A stretch of 41,220 bases of DNA, from positions 1 through 41,220 of the forward strand of contig DASWKR010000067.1 in assembly GCA_036396535.1 (NCBI GenBank), in the 5' to 3' direction. The stretch comes from Acidimicrobiia bacterium. GTDB lineage: Bacteria > Actinomycetota > Acidimicrobiia > Spongiisociales > UBA5794. The position numbers and the translations under genes were made by a program. Shown piece by piece: positions 22,937-30,462 of this stretch (positions are counted from its first letter, which is position 1; each line of letters starts with the position of its first letter). The notes under the pieces were generated by a model, which worked only from the letters and a program-made list of their open reading frames with translations, did not search any database and was not told the DNA's origin.

Positions 22937-23410
22937 ATGGCACGCGAGAGCGCCGGGGTCCTTCTCTACCGGATGGACGGTCCTCTGGTCGAGGTGTTGA
23001 TTGCTCACCCTGGAGGTCCGTTCTGGGCGAGCAAGGACGCCGGGGCGTGGTCGATCCCCAAGGGAGAGCTCGACGAGGGTGAGGACCCGCTGGCGGCCGC
23101 GATCCGCGAGCTCCACGAGGAGACCGGTGCCTCGATCGAGGGAGACGTGATCCCGCTCGGGAGCGTCACCCAGAAGGCAGGCAAGGTCGTCCATGCGTGG
23201 GCGGCGCGTGGAGATCTCGACCCGTCGTCGTTCGTGAGCAACACCTTCACGATGGAATGGCCACCGGGCTCCGGTCGGCTCGGCGAGTACCCGGAGCTGG
23301 ACATGGTCGAGTGGGCGACACCCGAGCTGGCGGTCGCCAAGCTGAACCCCGCCCAGGCGGAGCTCGTGAGGCGACTCCTGGCGGCGCTCGCCTCCCAGAA
23401 TTCCGTGTAG
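22937..23410 (+). CDS. Nudix hydrolase
   Basis: The 157-residue protein carries a perfect Nudix box from Gly43 to Ala65 (GELDEGEDPLAAAI, then RELHEETGA). AGVLLYRM and GPFWASKDAGAWSIPKG before it are typical of the NTP-pyrophosphohydrolase/diadenosine polyphosphate group. Nudix enzymes cleave nucleoside diphosphates linked to another moiety using Mg or Mn; the substrate is not clear. The ATG at 22937 is preferred because of the leaderless -10 box. Confidence 0.9.
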   Translation: MARESAGVLLYRMDGPLVEVLIAHPGGPFWASKDAGAWSIPKGELDEGEDPLAAAIRELHEETGASIEGDVIPLGSVTQKAGKVVHAWAARGDLDPSSFVSNTFTMEWPPGSGRLGEYPELDMVEWATPELAVAKLNPAQAELVRRLLAALASQNSV

Positions 23411-23445
23411 GAGGCGGGCACAGGCGCCGAAGCTCACGGTAGGGC

Positions 23446-24642
23446 ATGGCGAAGACCTCCAAGAAGATGAGCTCGCGCCTCCAAGAGCTCGACAAGTTCG
23501 GCTCGAAGGCAGGTGGTGCTCCGCCGATGAGCAGAGTCGAGGCGGAGCCTCCCCTCGACGCGCCCATCTTCATCCTCACGGCCTTCCTGCCCCTCGTCAT
23601 CCTCGTCGGTGCCGCCGTCTTCTTCGGGACGCGCAACATCGAGTCGACGCTCGCCAGTCAAGCGACGGCACTCTTCGCGGCGGCGGAGGTGGAGGGGCTC
23701 GAGGTCGATGTCGAGGCCCACGGCCTGGCCCTCACGATCTCCGGCATCGTGCCACGCGAGGATCTGCTCACGTCGATACCGGCGTTCGTCCAGGAGAACA
23801 TCGCCGGGATCCGTTCGATCGAGACGGACCTGCGGTTCGTCGCCCCAGTCGTGCCGGGCGATATCGTCGTGTCGAGCGACCCGCTGATCGTCACCTGGGA
23901 GGGCTCCAGTGGCATCGTGACCGGGACGTTGTCCGACGATGCCACCGTGACGTTCGTCGTCGATACCCTCTCAGGCATCTTCGGCACGCTCGACAGCACC
24001 GGTCTCGTCGTGAAGCCGGGGGTCGGACCGGAGCGGGACTGGCTCGGCACCATCCTCACCGTGGTGCGCGAGATGGACGGCCGCACCGCTTCAGGGGAGG
24101 TGCTCGCCAACCCGGACGCCGGGCTCGTGCGAGTCGGGGCCGAGTTCGACACCCGCCAGGAGCGCGGTGAGGCCGTCACCGACGTCGAGGAGATCCTCAG
24201 CGCCCTCACCTTCGACTTCGTCGACAGCCTGACCGTGAAGGACACCGAGGTCCCCCCGCCGACGCAGGAGGAGGTGGTCGAGCTGCAGACCAACCTCGAC
24301 GAGCTCATCGAGGGCAAGGTCGTCGAGTTCGGCGTCGACAGCGACGTCATCACGCCGCGCGGGCAGGACCTGCTCGACGAGATCCTCGATGCCCTCCAGC
24401 AGGTCCCGAACGTGCCGGTGCAGATCAGCGGGCACACCGACGACAACGGAACGGACGAGCACAACCTCGACCTGTCGCGCCGGCGAGCCGAGGCGGTGCT
24501 CGACTACCTGGTGGCGCACGGGGAGGACCCGGAGCGATTCGTCGTCATCGGGTACGGCGAGTCCCGCCCCGTCGCAGACAATGGAACACCGGAGGGCGAA
24601 GCCCGCAACCGCCGCATCGAGTTCACCGCCCTGGAGGAGTAG
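23446..24642 (+). CDS. OmpA-family envelope protein with BON-like region (ArfA/OmpATb-like)
   Basis: The 398-residue protein has a short basic cytoplasmic N-terminus and one transmembrane segment at about residues 39-61 (IFILTAFLPLVILVGAAVFF). A periplasmic region with BON-like repeats follows (VEGLEVDVEAHGLALTISGI, SGEVLANPDAGLVRVGAEFD). The OmpA C-terminal peptidoglycan-binding domain spans about 285-398, with ISGHTDDNGTDEHNLDLSRR and GYGESRPVADN. This domain order is that of mycobacterial ArfA/OmpATb (Rv0899). A 51-residue membrane protein follows three bases later, as ArfB follows ArfA. The role, probably wall-linked envelope adaptation, is inferred. Confidence 0.88.
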   Translation: MAKTSKKMSSRLQELDKFGSKAGGAPPMSRVEAEPPLDAPIFILTAFLPLVILVGAAVFFGTRNIESTLASQATALFAAAEVEGLEVDVEAHGLALTISGIVPREDLLTSIPAFVQENIAGIRSIETDLRFVAPVVPGDIVVSSDPLIVTWEGSSGIVTGTLSDDATVTFVVDTLSGIFGTLDSTGLVVKPGVGPERDWLGTILTVVREMDGRTASGEVLANPDAGLVRVGAEFDTRQERGEAVTDVEEILSALTFDFVDSLTVKDTEVPPPTQEEVVELQTNLDELIEGKVVEFGVDSDVITPRGQDLLDEILDALQQVPNVPVQISGHTDDNGTDEHNLDLSRRRAEAVLDYLVAHGEDPERFVVIGYGESRPVADNGTPEGEARNRRIEFTALEE

Positions 24643-24645
24643 ACC

Positions 24646-24801
24646 ATGGATACATACGTGGCGTCCCAGATCACGATCTGGATCATCATCGCGGTGGTGT
24701 TCGGCTTCGCCGTCGGATGGCTGGCGCGCGGGCGGGGGGCCGCCCGGGCTCGTTCGACGGCCAGCATCAACCGAACCCACAACCGCAAACGGCGTTTCTG
24801 A
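24646..24801 (+). CDS. Small single-pass membrane protein (ArfB-like position)
   Basis: The 51-residue frame starts with ATG three bases after the OmpA-family stop. It encodes one hydrophobic helix ([20 protein letters not shown]) and a very basic, Arg-rich tail ending NRKRRF. GGAGGAG seven bases before the ATG is an excellent ribosome site. Its place and size resemble ArfB (Rv0900) beside OmpATb, but sequence identity cannot be judged here. Confidence 0.75.
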   Translation: MDTYVASQITIWIIIAVVFGFAVGWLARGRGAARARSTASINRTHNRKRRF

Positions 24802-24821
24802 CGAGCCGGCCGCCCGCTCGG

Positions 24822-24827
24822 TAGCCT
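24822..24827 (+). promoter_or_regulatory. -10 box TAGCCT, cupin/Rieske-ThDP operon
   Basis: TAGCCT lies 25 bases before the TTG start of the cupin gene, leaving a leader of about 19 bases that includes CTGGAGGG as ribosome site. Confidence 0.4.
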
Positions 24828-24852
24828 TGCCCTCCCGCGACCTGGAGGGCCC

Positions 24853-25245
24853 TTGGAGCACACGCCGAGCACTGCAATCGAATGGCAACCGTCCGGTGAG
24901 GAGCACTTCACGGGTCGCGTGCGATTCGGGGTCCTCTCCAGGCCACGCAGTGAAGGAGCCCTCAACGCCCTTGGTGTGCTCTTCGAACCGGGCTCCCGGT
25001 CCGACTGGCACAGTCACCCCGACGGGCAGGTGCTGTACATCGCGTCCGGCGCAGGCGTCGTTCAGACCGAGGCGGGTGAGACGGTCGAGATGTCGTCGGG
25101 CGACGTGGTGTACGCCCCGCCCGGTGAGGTCCACTGGCATGGTGCGCTACCGCATTCGCACATGGTGCAGCTCTCGCTGACCACGGGCGGAGTCACCGAG
25201 TGGACCTCTCGCAAGGTCACCGAGGAGGAGTACCGCCGCCGATGA
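24853..25245 (+). CDS. Cupin-domain protein
   Basis: The 130-residue single cupin has the first motif SDWHSHPDGQVLYI (ligands His53 and His55, with Gln59 where Glu is usual). The second motif, GDVVYAPPGEVHWHGA, carries His94. A metal site of three His plus Gln is therefore likely. It resembles carboxymuconolactone-decarboxylase-linked cupins and quercetinase-like proteins, but no reaction can be assigned. It starts with TTG and its stop overlaps the next gene by four bases (ATGA), so it is translationally coupled to the Rieske-ThDP enzyme. Confidence 0.82.
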   Translation: MEHTPSTAIEWQPSGEEHFTGRVRFGVLSRPRSEGALNALGVLFEPGSRSDWHSHPDGQVLYIASGAGVVQTEAGETVEMSSGDVVYAPPGEVHWHGALPHSHMVQLSLTTGGVTEWTSRKVTEEEYRRR

Positions 25246-27197
25246 CCGCCGGGGAGACGGAACGCGCCTGGCATCGAATCGACCCGGGCGACCTCGCGGT
25301 CGGCGGAGTCACCACGGTCGTCGCAGCCCAGCGCGCTCTCGCCATCACTCGTACCGCCGCCGGGTACGCCGCCCTCGACAACCGTTGCCCTCACCAGGGC
25401 GGACCTCTCGGCGAGGGCCACATCGAGGACGGATGCCTCATCTGCCCGTGGCACGGCTACGAGTACGACCCGGTGACGGGCGCCCCACCTCCCGGCTACG
25501 ACGACGCGGCGACGGCGTTTCCGCTCGAGGAACGTGACGACGGGCTGTACGTCGAGCTGCCGGTTCCGCACCGCACGGTGACGTTGATGGACCAGATGGT
25601 CGACGTCATGACCGAATGGGGCGTCGACACCGTGTTCGGGATGGTGGGTCACTCGAATCTGGGTCTCGCCGACGCCTTCCGCATCGCCGAGAAGGACGGG
25701 CGCCTCACCTACTTCGGGATCAGGCACGAGGGAGCCGGAGCGTTCGCGGCGTCGGCCTATGCCAAGCTGACCGGGCGTCCCGCCGCCTGCTTCTCGATCG
25801 CCGGGCCCGGGGCCACGAACCTGCTGACGGGCCTCTGGGATGCCAAGGTGGATCGAGTGCCGATCCTCGCCTTGACCGGACAGGTCCAGAGCCAGGTGCT
25901 GGGACCGGGCGCCTTCCAGGAGATCCCGACCGCTTCGGCGTTCGAGGCGGTCGCCGAGTGGTCGCAGACCGTCGTGACGAGCGCCAACGCCTCGGAGTTG
26001 ATGGCGCTGGCCGTCAAGCACGCCGTCGTGAATCGGGACGTGGCGCACCTCATCTTCCCAGACGATGTGCAGAACCTCCGTGGGCTCGAGGAGCCGCCGC
26101 CCCGACCCATCGAGGGACGGCTGTCCGCCATCCAGATAGCGCCACCGACCGAGGAGCTGGAGCGGGCCTGCGAGATGCTCGTCGCCGCCAAACGGCCGGT
26201 GATCATCGCCGGCAACGGTGCTCGGCCGTACCGCCGGGACGTGATCGCCCTCGCCGAGCACATCGACGCCCCCGTGATCACCACGTTCAAGGCCAAGGGC
26301 CTGATCGGGGACGATCATCCGCTCGGTTGTGGCGTGCTCGGCCGGTCGGGCACACCGGTCGGGTCGGCCGTGATGGGCCGCAGCGACTTGTTGCTCGTCC
26401 TCGGAGCATCGTTCTCCAATCACACGGGGATCTCGACGAAGAAGCCGACGATCCAGGTGGACTTCGACCGCATGATGCTCGGCAAGTTCCATCCGGTGAC
26501 CGTGGCGCTGTGGGGCGAGATCGGCCGCACCTTGGCGCTCATGCAGGAGCACCTTCCGGCGACGTCGCGTCCCGAGCTGCGGGAAGACCTGGCGGCACGG
26601 TGGGCGGCGTGGCGAGCCGAGAAGACGCGGCGCCGGGAGTACGAGGACGCCAAGGGCCGGATGCACCCTGCTCTGCTGTTCGATGCGCTCGGGTCGCTCG
26701 TTGCTCCCGATGCCGTGATTCCCGTCGACGTCGGCAACAACACGTATGCCTTCGGCCACTACTTCGAGTGCCGCGGCGACCAGGACATCATCATGTCCGG
26801 ATACCTCGGGTCGATCGGCTTCGCCCTCCCGGCTGCACTCGGGGCGTGGGCGGCCACCAGAGGGTCCCGCCAGATCGTCTCGATCTCGGGCGACGGAGGG
26901 CTCGGTCAGTACCTCGCCGAGTTCACGACGGCCGTCAAGTACGGCATGGAGATCACCCACGTCGTGCTGAACAACGACGAGCTCGCCAAGATCAGCCGGG
27001 AGCAGGTGGGGGCGCTGCGTCCGGTATGGCAGACGTCGCTCGTCAACCCGGACTTCGGCAAGTTCGCCGAGCTGTGCGGCGGGCGCGGCTTCACCGTGAC
27101 CGACGCCACCGACCTGGGAGATGCGCTGCGCGAGGCGCTGGCGGTGACCGGCGGACCCAGCCTCGTGGAAGTCAGGTCATCCGGACGCTGGGTCTGA
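25242..27197 (+). CDS. Rieske ferredoxin domain fused to ThDP-dependent enzyme
   Basis: The 651-residue protein joins two unrelated modules. Residues 1-105 are a Rieske [2Fe-2S] domain with Cys49-x-His51 and Cys68-x-x-His71 (CPH and CPWHG). Residues 110-650 are a complete thiamin-diphosphate enzyme of the acetolactate synthase/pyruvate oxidase fold. The activating Glu163 lies in IRHEGAGAF, FSIAGPGATNLLTGLWDAK and a central domain follow, and the ThDP-Mg motif runs from GDG (550-552) to NND (577-579). The linker is seamless and no stop or shift separates them. Rieske domains carry one electron and may serve an oxidative decarboxylation here. It is coupled by ATGA to the cupin. The substrate is unknown. 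Confidence 0.88.
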   Translation: MTAGETERAWHRIDPGDLAVGGVTTVVAAQRALAITRTAAGYAALDNRCPHQGGPLGEGHIEDGCLICPWHGYEYDPVTGAPPPGYDDAATAFPLEERDDGLYVELPVPHRTVTLMDQMVDVMTEWGVDTVFGMVGHSNLGLADAFRIAEKDGRLTYFGIRHEGAGAFAASAYAKLTGRPAACFSIAGPGATNLLTGLWDAKVDRVPILALTGQVQSQVLGPGAFQEIPTASAFEAVAEWSQTVVTSANASELMALAVKHAVVNRDVAHLIFPDDVQNLRGLEEPPPRPIEGRLSAIQIAPPTEELERACEMLVAAKRPVIIAGNGARPYRRDVIALAEHIDAPVITTFKAKGLIGDDHPLGCGVLGRSGTPVGSAVMGRSDLLLVLGASFSNHTGISTKKPTIQVDFDRMMLGKFHPVTVALWGEIGRTLALMQEHLPATSRPELREDLAARWAAWRAEKTRRREYEDAKGRMHPALLFDALGSLVAPDAVIPVDVGNNTYAFGHYFECRGDQDIIMSGYLGSIGFALPAALGAWAATRGSRQIVSISGDGGLGQYLAEFTTAVKYGMEITHVVLNNDELAKISREQVGALRPVWQTSLVNPDFGKFAELCGGRGFTVTDATDLGDALREALAVTGGPSLVEVRSSGRWV

Positions 27198-27208
27198 CGG
27201 CTGCCGCG

Positions 27209-28558
27209 TCACGGCCGTGGGCGGAGACCTTTCGTTGCCACGGCCAGCCGTTGCTGGAGCACGGACCCCGCTCCGTCGTTCTCGGCCGGGGACTGCCAGA
27301 GCCACAGCGGCGTGACCAGGAAGACCACTGCCAGGGCGAGCACGGCGCTCGACCCGAGCAGGTAGACGGTGGTCAGGCCGATCTCGTCGGCGAGCCAGCC
27401 TCCGATGGCGGCGCCCAGCGGGATGAACAGGTATGCGATCGTGCGCGACGCCGCAGTCACCCTCCCGAGCATCGGCTCGGGCGTGAGCCGCTGGCGCAAC
27501 GTCGAGAACGACACGTTGATCCAGCCGATGCCCGTCAGCGCCAGCGCTGCCGGGAACACCGCCCAGAACGTCGTCAGCCTGCTGACGACCACGAAACCGC
27601 CGCCCATGAGGATCATGCCGATGACGTACATCCGCCCGAGCGGTATCCGCTTGGCGAGCCGCGGGGCGAAGGCGACCCCGAGCGAGCCGATGGCCGCCTG
27701 CAAGGCGATGAAGAGCCCAACCTCCGCCTGCTCGACGAACAGCCACTCGAGCCAGGTCGGGACCTGGACCATCCCGGCGAGCCGGTCCGAGACGAAGAGG
27801 ATGAGCAGAGCCTCGAGCGGTGCGAAGACGAAGTTGATGACAGCCGCCCCGATCGTGGCCCATCGCAGATGCCGGTCCCGGCTCAAGAACCGGAGCCCGG
27901 CGCGGAGGGCCGAGGCGAACGTCTCCTTGACCGGCTCGGGGCGGGCGTGCAGCTCCCTGATCCTCAGCAACAGCAGCGCCGAGACCCCGAACGTCGCCGC
28001 GTTCACCCCGAACGCCAGCGGGAACCCTCCGCTACTCGCCACGAGGAGCCCGCCGATGGCCGGTCCGATCGAGAAGGCGACCGTGCGCGCCAGTGACAAC
28101 CGCGAGTTGGCGTCGACGAGCATCGACCGCCCGACGACGGCCGGGAGCAGTGACTGAAGCCCCGAGTCGAAGAACGTCGTCATCGTTCCGACCAGGAAGG
28201 CGGCGGCCAGCACCGTCCACACCTCGAGGGAGTCGCCCGCCGACCCGAAGGCGAGGCCCACGAACACTCCTGCCCTGACCAGGTCGGCGAGGATCAGGAT
28301 GCGCTTGATCCGGTAGCGGTCGAGCAGGACTCCCGCCGCGAAACCGAAGAAGAGGAGCGGGAGGGTCTCGGCAGCCGCCGTCAGACCCAGATCGATGGCA
28401 CGACCCGTCAACTCGAGGACGAAGAACGGCACGGTGACGAAGGCGATGTAGTCGCCGAGGAGCGACACGGACTGGCCCGCCACGATCGGGTACAGGTTGA
28501 GCCTGGCGCGACTGTGCTCTCGGATGGCGTCGACTTCCGACGAGTGCACCGGTCTCAT
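27209..28558 (-). CDS. MFS transporter (MFS_3/enterobactin-exporter-like)
   Basis: The 449-residue protein has about 12 hydrophobic segments and the MFS_3 signatures: the N-terminal QSVSLLGDYIAFVTVPFFVL, the GVLLDRYRIKRILILADLVR loop-2 motif, and AGSVLQQRL near the C-terminus. Related proteins export small molecules or macrolides. It converges with the Rieske-ThDP gene 11 bases apart. TAGCAT eight bases before the ATG supports the start. Confidence 0.88.
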   Translation of the reverse strand: MRPVHSSEVDAIREHSRARLNLYPIVAGQSVSLLGDYIAFVTVPFFVLELTGRAIDLGLTAAAETLPLLFFGFAAGVLLDRYRIKRILILADLVRAGVFVGLAFGSAGDSLEVWTVLAAAFLVGTMTTFFDSGLQSLLPAVVGRSMLVDANSRLSLARTVAFSIGPAIGGLLVASSGGFPLAFGVNAATFGVSALLLLRIRELHARPEPVKETFASALRAGLRFLSRDRHLRWATIGAAVINFVFAPLEALLILFVSDRLAGMVQVPTWLEWLFVEQAEVGLFIALQAAIGSLGVAFAPRLAKRIPLGRMYVIGMILMGGGFVVVSRLTTFWAVFPAALALTGIGWINVSFSTLRQRLTPEPMLGRVTAASRTIAYLFIPLGAAIGGWLADEIGLTTVYLLGSSAVLALAVVFLVTPLWLWQSPAENDGAGSVLQQRLAVATKGLRPRP

Positions 28559-28566
28559 CGGGCGTG

Positions 28567-28572
28567 ATGCTA
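28567..28572 (-). promoter_or_regulatory. -10 box TAGCAT, MFS gene
   Basis: On the minus strand TAGCAT ends eight bases before the ATG at 28558. Confidence 0.4.
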
Positions 28573-28681
28573 CTGCGTCGTCCCTGCGGAGCCGACCACG
28601 CTCAGTGGCCTCGCGACATCGCTACGCGCTTCCGTCCCGCACCGGGCCGCCGCAGCCGGACGGCGGCGTGACCCGATGGGG

Positions 28682-28687
28682 TAGCCT
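28682..28687 (+). promoter_or_regulatory. -10 box TAGCCT, small membrane protein-trmI operon
   Basis: TAGCCT lies 32 bases before the ATG at 28720, giving a short leader of about 25 bases with GGAG near the start codon. Confidence 0.4.
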
Positions 28688-28719
28688 CGAAGGCGCAAGC
28701 CGGCGACCGGAGCGATGTC

Positions 28720-29031
28720 ATGGCCAACCCGACGGAGATCCCGCAACTCGTCTCCGAGTTCGTGGAGATGTCGAAGGCGTATCTCGTCCAGGAGACGATC
28801 GAACCGGCCAAGAACCTCGGAAGGCTGGCCGGTTTCTCCTTCGGGGCCGCCGTCTGCTGGTCGCTCGCCGCCCTACTCCTCACCATCGCCGTGCAGCGTT
28901 GGATCGTCGAGGCGTTGCCGGAAGGCGCCAACTGGTCGGCACTCGGGTACCTGGCAACGGTGGCTGCGCTCGTCGTGGTGGCGGCACTTGTGGTGTCGCT
29001 GGCCGCCAGATCCTCGAAAGGGGGGACGTGA
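28720..29031 (+). CDS. Phage-holin-family-like membrane protein
   Basis: The 103-residue protein has an amphipathic N-terminal helix (EIPQLVSEFVEMSKAYLVQE) and two transmembrane segments (SFGAAVCWSLAALLLTIAV and LGYLATVAALVVVAALVVSL). This is the layout of the actinobacterial holin-X/phage_holin_3_6 family, which is chromosomal and not linked to lysis in most genomes. The downstream gene overlaps its stop as GTGA. It opens a run of tiny membrane proteins ending at trmI. Confidence 0.72.
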   Translation: MANPTEIPQLVSEFVEMSKAYLVQETIEPAKNLGRLAGFSFGAAVCWSLAALLLTIAVQRWIVEALPEGANWSALGYLATVAALVVVAALVVSLAARSSKGGT

Positions 29032-29234
29032 CCGTGGCAATTCAACGTGCCGACCTCGAGGCGAAGCTGCGCGAGATCGACGAGATCGTCAGCGAGACGA
29101 AGTCCCAAGCGAAGCAGACGGGGACCGTGGTGGCGGTCGCCATCGTCGTCGCGGTGGCGCTCGCCTATCTCGTCGGCAGGAGGAAAGGCAAGCGTGCCGG
29201 GGGCGCCCGGGTCGAGGTGTATCGACTCAAATGA
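29028..29234 (+). CDS. Small DUF3618-like membrane protein
   Basis: The 68-residue product has an N-terminal coiled segment (QRADLEAKLREIDEIVSETK), one transmembrane helix (GTVVAVAIVVAVALAYLVG) and a basic tail. The helix-plus-TM layout resembles DUF3618 proteins. It may start at the GTG at 29028 (overlapping the previous stop) or at 29034, which sits better behind GGGGGG. Its stop overlaps the next start as ATGA. Confidence 0.65.
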   Translation: MTVAIQRADLEAKLREIDEIVSETKSQAKQTGTVVAVAIVVAVALAYLVGRRKGKRAGGARVEVYRLK

Positions 29235-29461
29235 ACCGGTACCTGACGTTCGGGCTGCGTCAACTCTTCGGCGGGGCGAGGCGAGGTCAGCCGTATGTGG
29301 CCGGGCTCGGCGCCGCCATCGCGCTCGTGTCCTGGCTTCGTGAGCGTTCCGCCATCGATGGGAGCCCGATCTACAGGCGCACCCTGCGTGAGGGTGAGGC
29401 GGTGACGATCAGGCTGCTGCGCGGCGAGGCGATCATGGACGAGACCGTGGTGGAGGGCTGA
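29231..29461 (+). CDS. Small conserved-looking protein in trmI operon
   Basis: The 76-residue product (MNRYLTFGLRQLFGGARRGQ) has a weak hydrophobic stretch (YVAGLGAAIALVSWL). A short strand-rich C-terminus follows (GEAVTIRLLRGEAIMDETVV). I do not recognise a family. Overlapping starts and stops on both sides (ATGA before, next ATG immediately after the TGA) make expression within the operon very likely. Confidence 0.6.
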   Translation: MNRYLTFGLRQLFGGARRGQPYVAGLGAAIALVSWLRERSAIDGSPIYRRTLREGEAVTIRLLRGEAIMDETVVEG

Positions 29462-29566
29462 ATGTTCCGGCATCGCGAGCAGATGATCAAGATCATCGCC
29501 CTCGTCGTCGTCGTGGGGCTGGTCCTCACGATGCTCGCCACCGTCGTAGCCGTCCTCTCGAGCTGA
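29462..29566 (+). CDS. 34-residue single-pass membrane peptide
   Basis: This frame begins with ATG directly after the previous stop codon. It encodes MFRHREQMIK followed by one hydrophobic helix (IIALVVVVGLVLTMLATVVA), ending LSS. The stop is followed one base later by the TTG start of trmI. Its function is unknown; it could be a regulatory or coupling peptide, or a translational relay into trmI. Confidence 0.6.
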   Translation: MFRHREQMIKIIALVVVVGLVLTMLATVVAVLSS

Positions 29567-29567
29567 G

Positions 29568-30341
29568 TTGTTCGCACCGGGCGATCCCTGCCTCCTCTTC
29601 GACGCCAAGGGTCGTACCTACCTGATCGAGCTGCGCCCCGGCGGCGACTTCCAGTACCACAGGGGCTCGGTCTCCCACGACGCCATCATCGGCTCGCCGG
29701 AGGGGTCATCGTTCGAGTCGACGCTCGGCTCGCGTCTCGTAGCGCTCAAGCCGCGGCTCGCCGACTACGCCCTCAAGATGAGCAGGGGCGCCGCCGTCGT
29801 GTACCCCAAGGACGCCGCCGCCATGGTGATGTGGGCCGACATCGCCCCCGGCCTCACCGTCCTCGAGGCCGGCACCGGTTCAGGGGCGCTCGCCATGGTC
29901 CTGGCACGCGCCGTCGGGCCGGCCGGGAAGGTCGTGAGCGTCGAACGACGCCAGGACCACGCCGCCATCGCCCACAAGCGGATCGTCGGGTTCTTCGGAG
30001 AGATCCCGTCACAGCTCGAGCTGCGCCTCGGTGAGGTCGAGGACCACATCGCCGACGTGGCGCCCGACCGGGTCGTGCTCGACGTCCCCGAGCCATGGCA
30101 CTCCGTCGCCCCGGCCGTCGAGCATCTTCGGCCGGGCGGGATCTTCTGCTGCTACGTCCCGACCGTTCCCCAGGTCCAAGAGGTGCGCCAGGCGATGGCC
30201 GACTCGAAACGCTTCCACGAGGCGCAGACCCTCGAGGTGCTCGAGCGCGAGTGGGTCATCGAGGGCCGTTCGGTCCGCCCCAGCCACCGCATGCAGGCCC
30301 ACACCGGCTTCATCACGGTCGGCCGACTCGTCCAGCCGTGA
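29568..30341 (+). CDS. tRNA (adenine-N1)-methyltransferase TrmI
   Basis: The 257-residue protein has the TrmI N-terminal beta domain (GDPCLLFDAKGRTYLIELRP) and the segment SRGAAVVYPKDAAAMVMWAD. A Rossmann-fold methyltransferase follows, with the AdoMet motif VLEAGTGSGALAM and the VLDVPEPWHS motif. TrmI methylates A58 in the T-loop of tRNA. In actinobacteria it commonly sits next to the Pup-proteasome locus, and here ARC follows 121 bases later. The start is a TTG one base after the preceding stop. Confidence 0.92.
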   Translation: MFAPGDPCLLFDAKGRTYLIELRPGGDFQYHRGSVSHDAIIGSPEGSSFESTLGSRLVALKPRLADYALKMSRGAAVVYPKDAAAMVMWADIAPGLTVLEAGTGSGALAMVLARAVGPAGKVVSVERRQDHAAIAHKRIVGFFGEIPSQLELRLGEVEDHIADVAPDRVVLDVPEPWHSVAPAVEHLRPGGIFCCYVPTVPQVQEVRQAMADSKRFHEAQTLEVLEREWVIEGRSVRPSHRMQAHTGFITVGRLVQP

Positions 30342-30391
30342 GGGCCGCGCCGCCCCCCGAATCGGTCGTAACCCTTGAACACGCCTCTGCC

Positions 30392-30397
30392 TACACT
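30392..30397 (+). promoter_or_regulatory. Candidate -10 box of proteasome operon
   Basis: TACACT lies in the gap between trmI and ARC and would give a leader of about 58 bases containing AAGGAGG. No convincing -35 hexamer lies at 17 bases upstream. Confidence 0.35.
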
Positions 30398-30462
30398 GCG
30401 AAGCAGGTCCTGAAGGTAGGCGGTCGGGACGCCGATAGAGCGCAAAAGGAGGCTTGTGACTC

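Noticed and set aside
25062-26960. Long antisense open frame over the Rieske-ThDP gene
   Set aside because: No motifs. It mirrors the coding strand's third-position GC bias.
25616-28096. Long plus-strand frame spanning the Rieske-ThDP and MFS genes
   Set aside because: Arg/Gly/Pro-rich translation without domains, crossing two convergent real genes.
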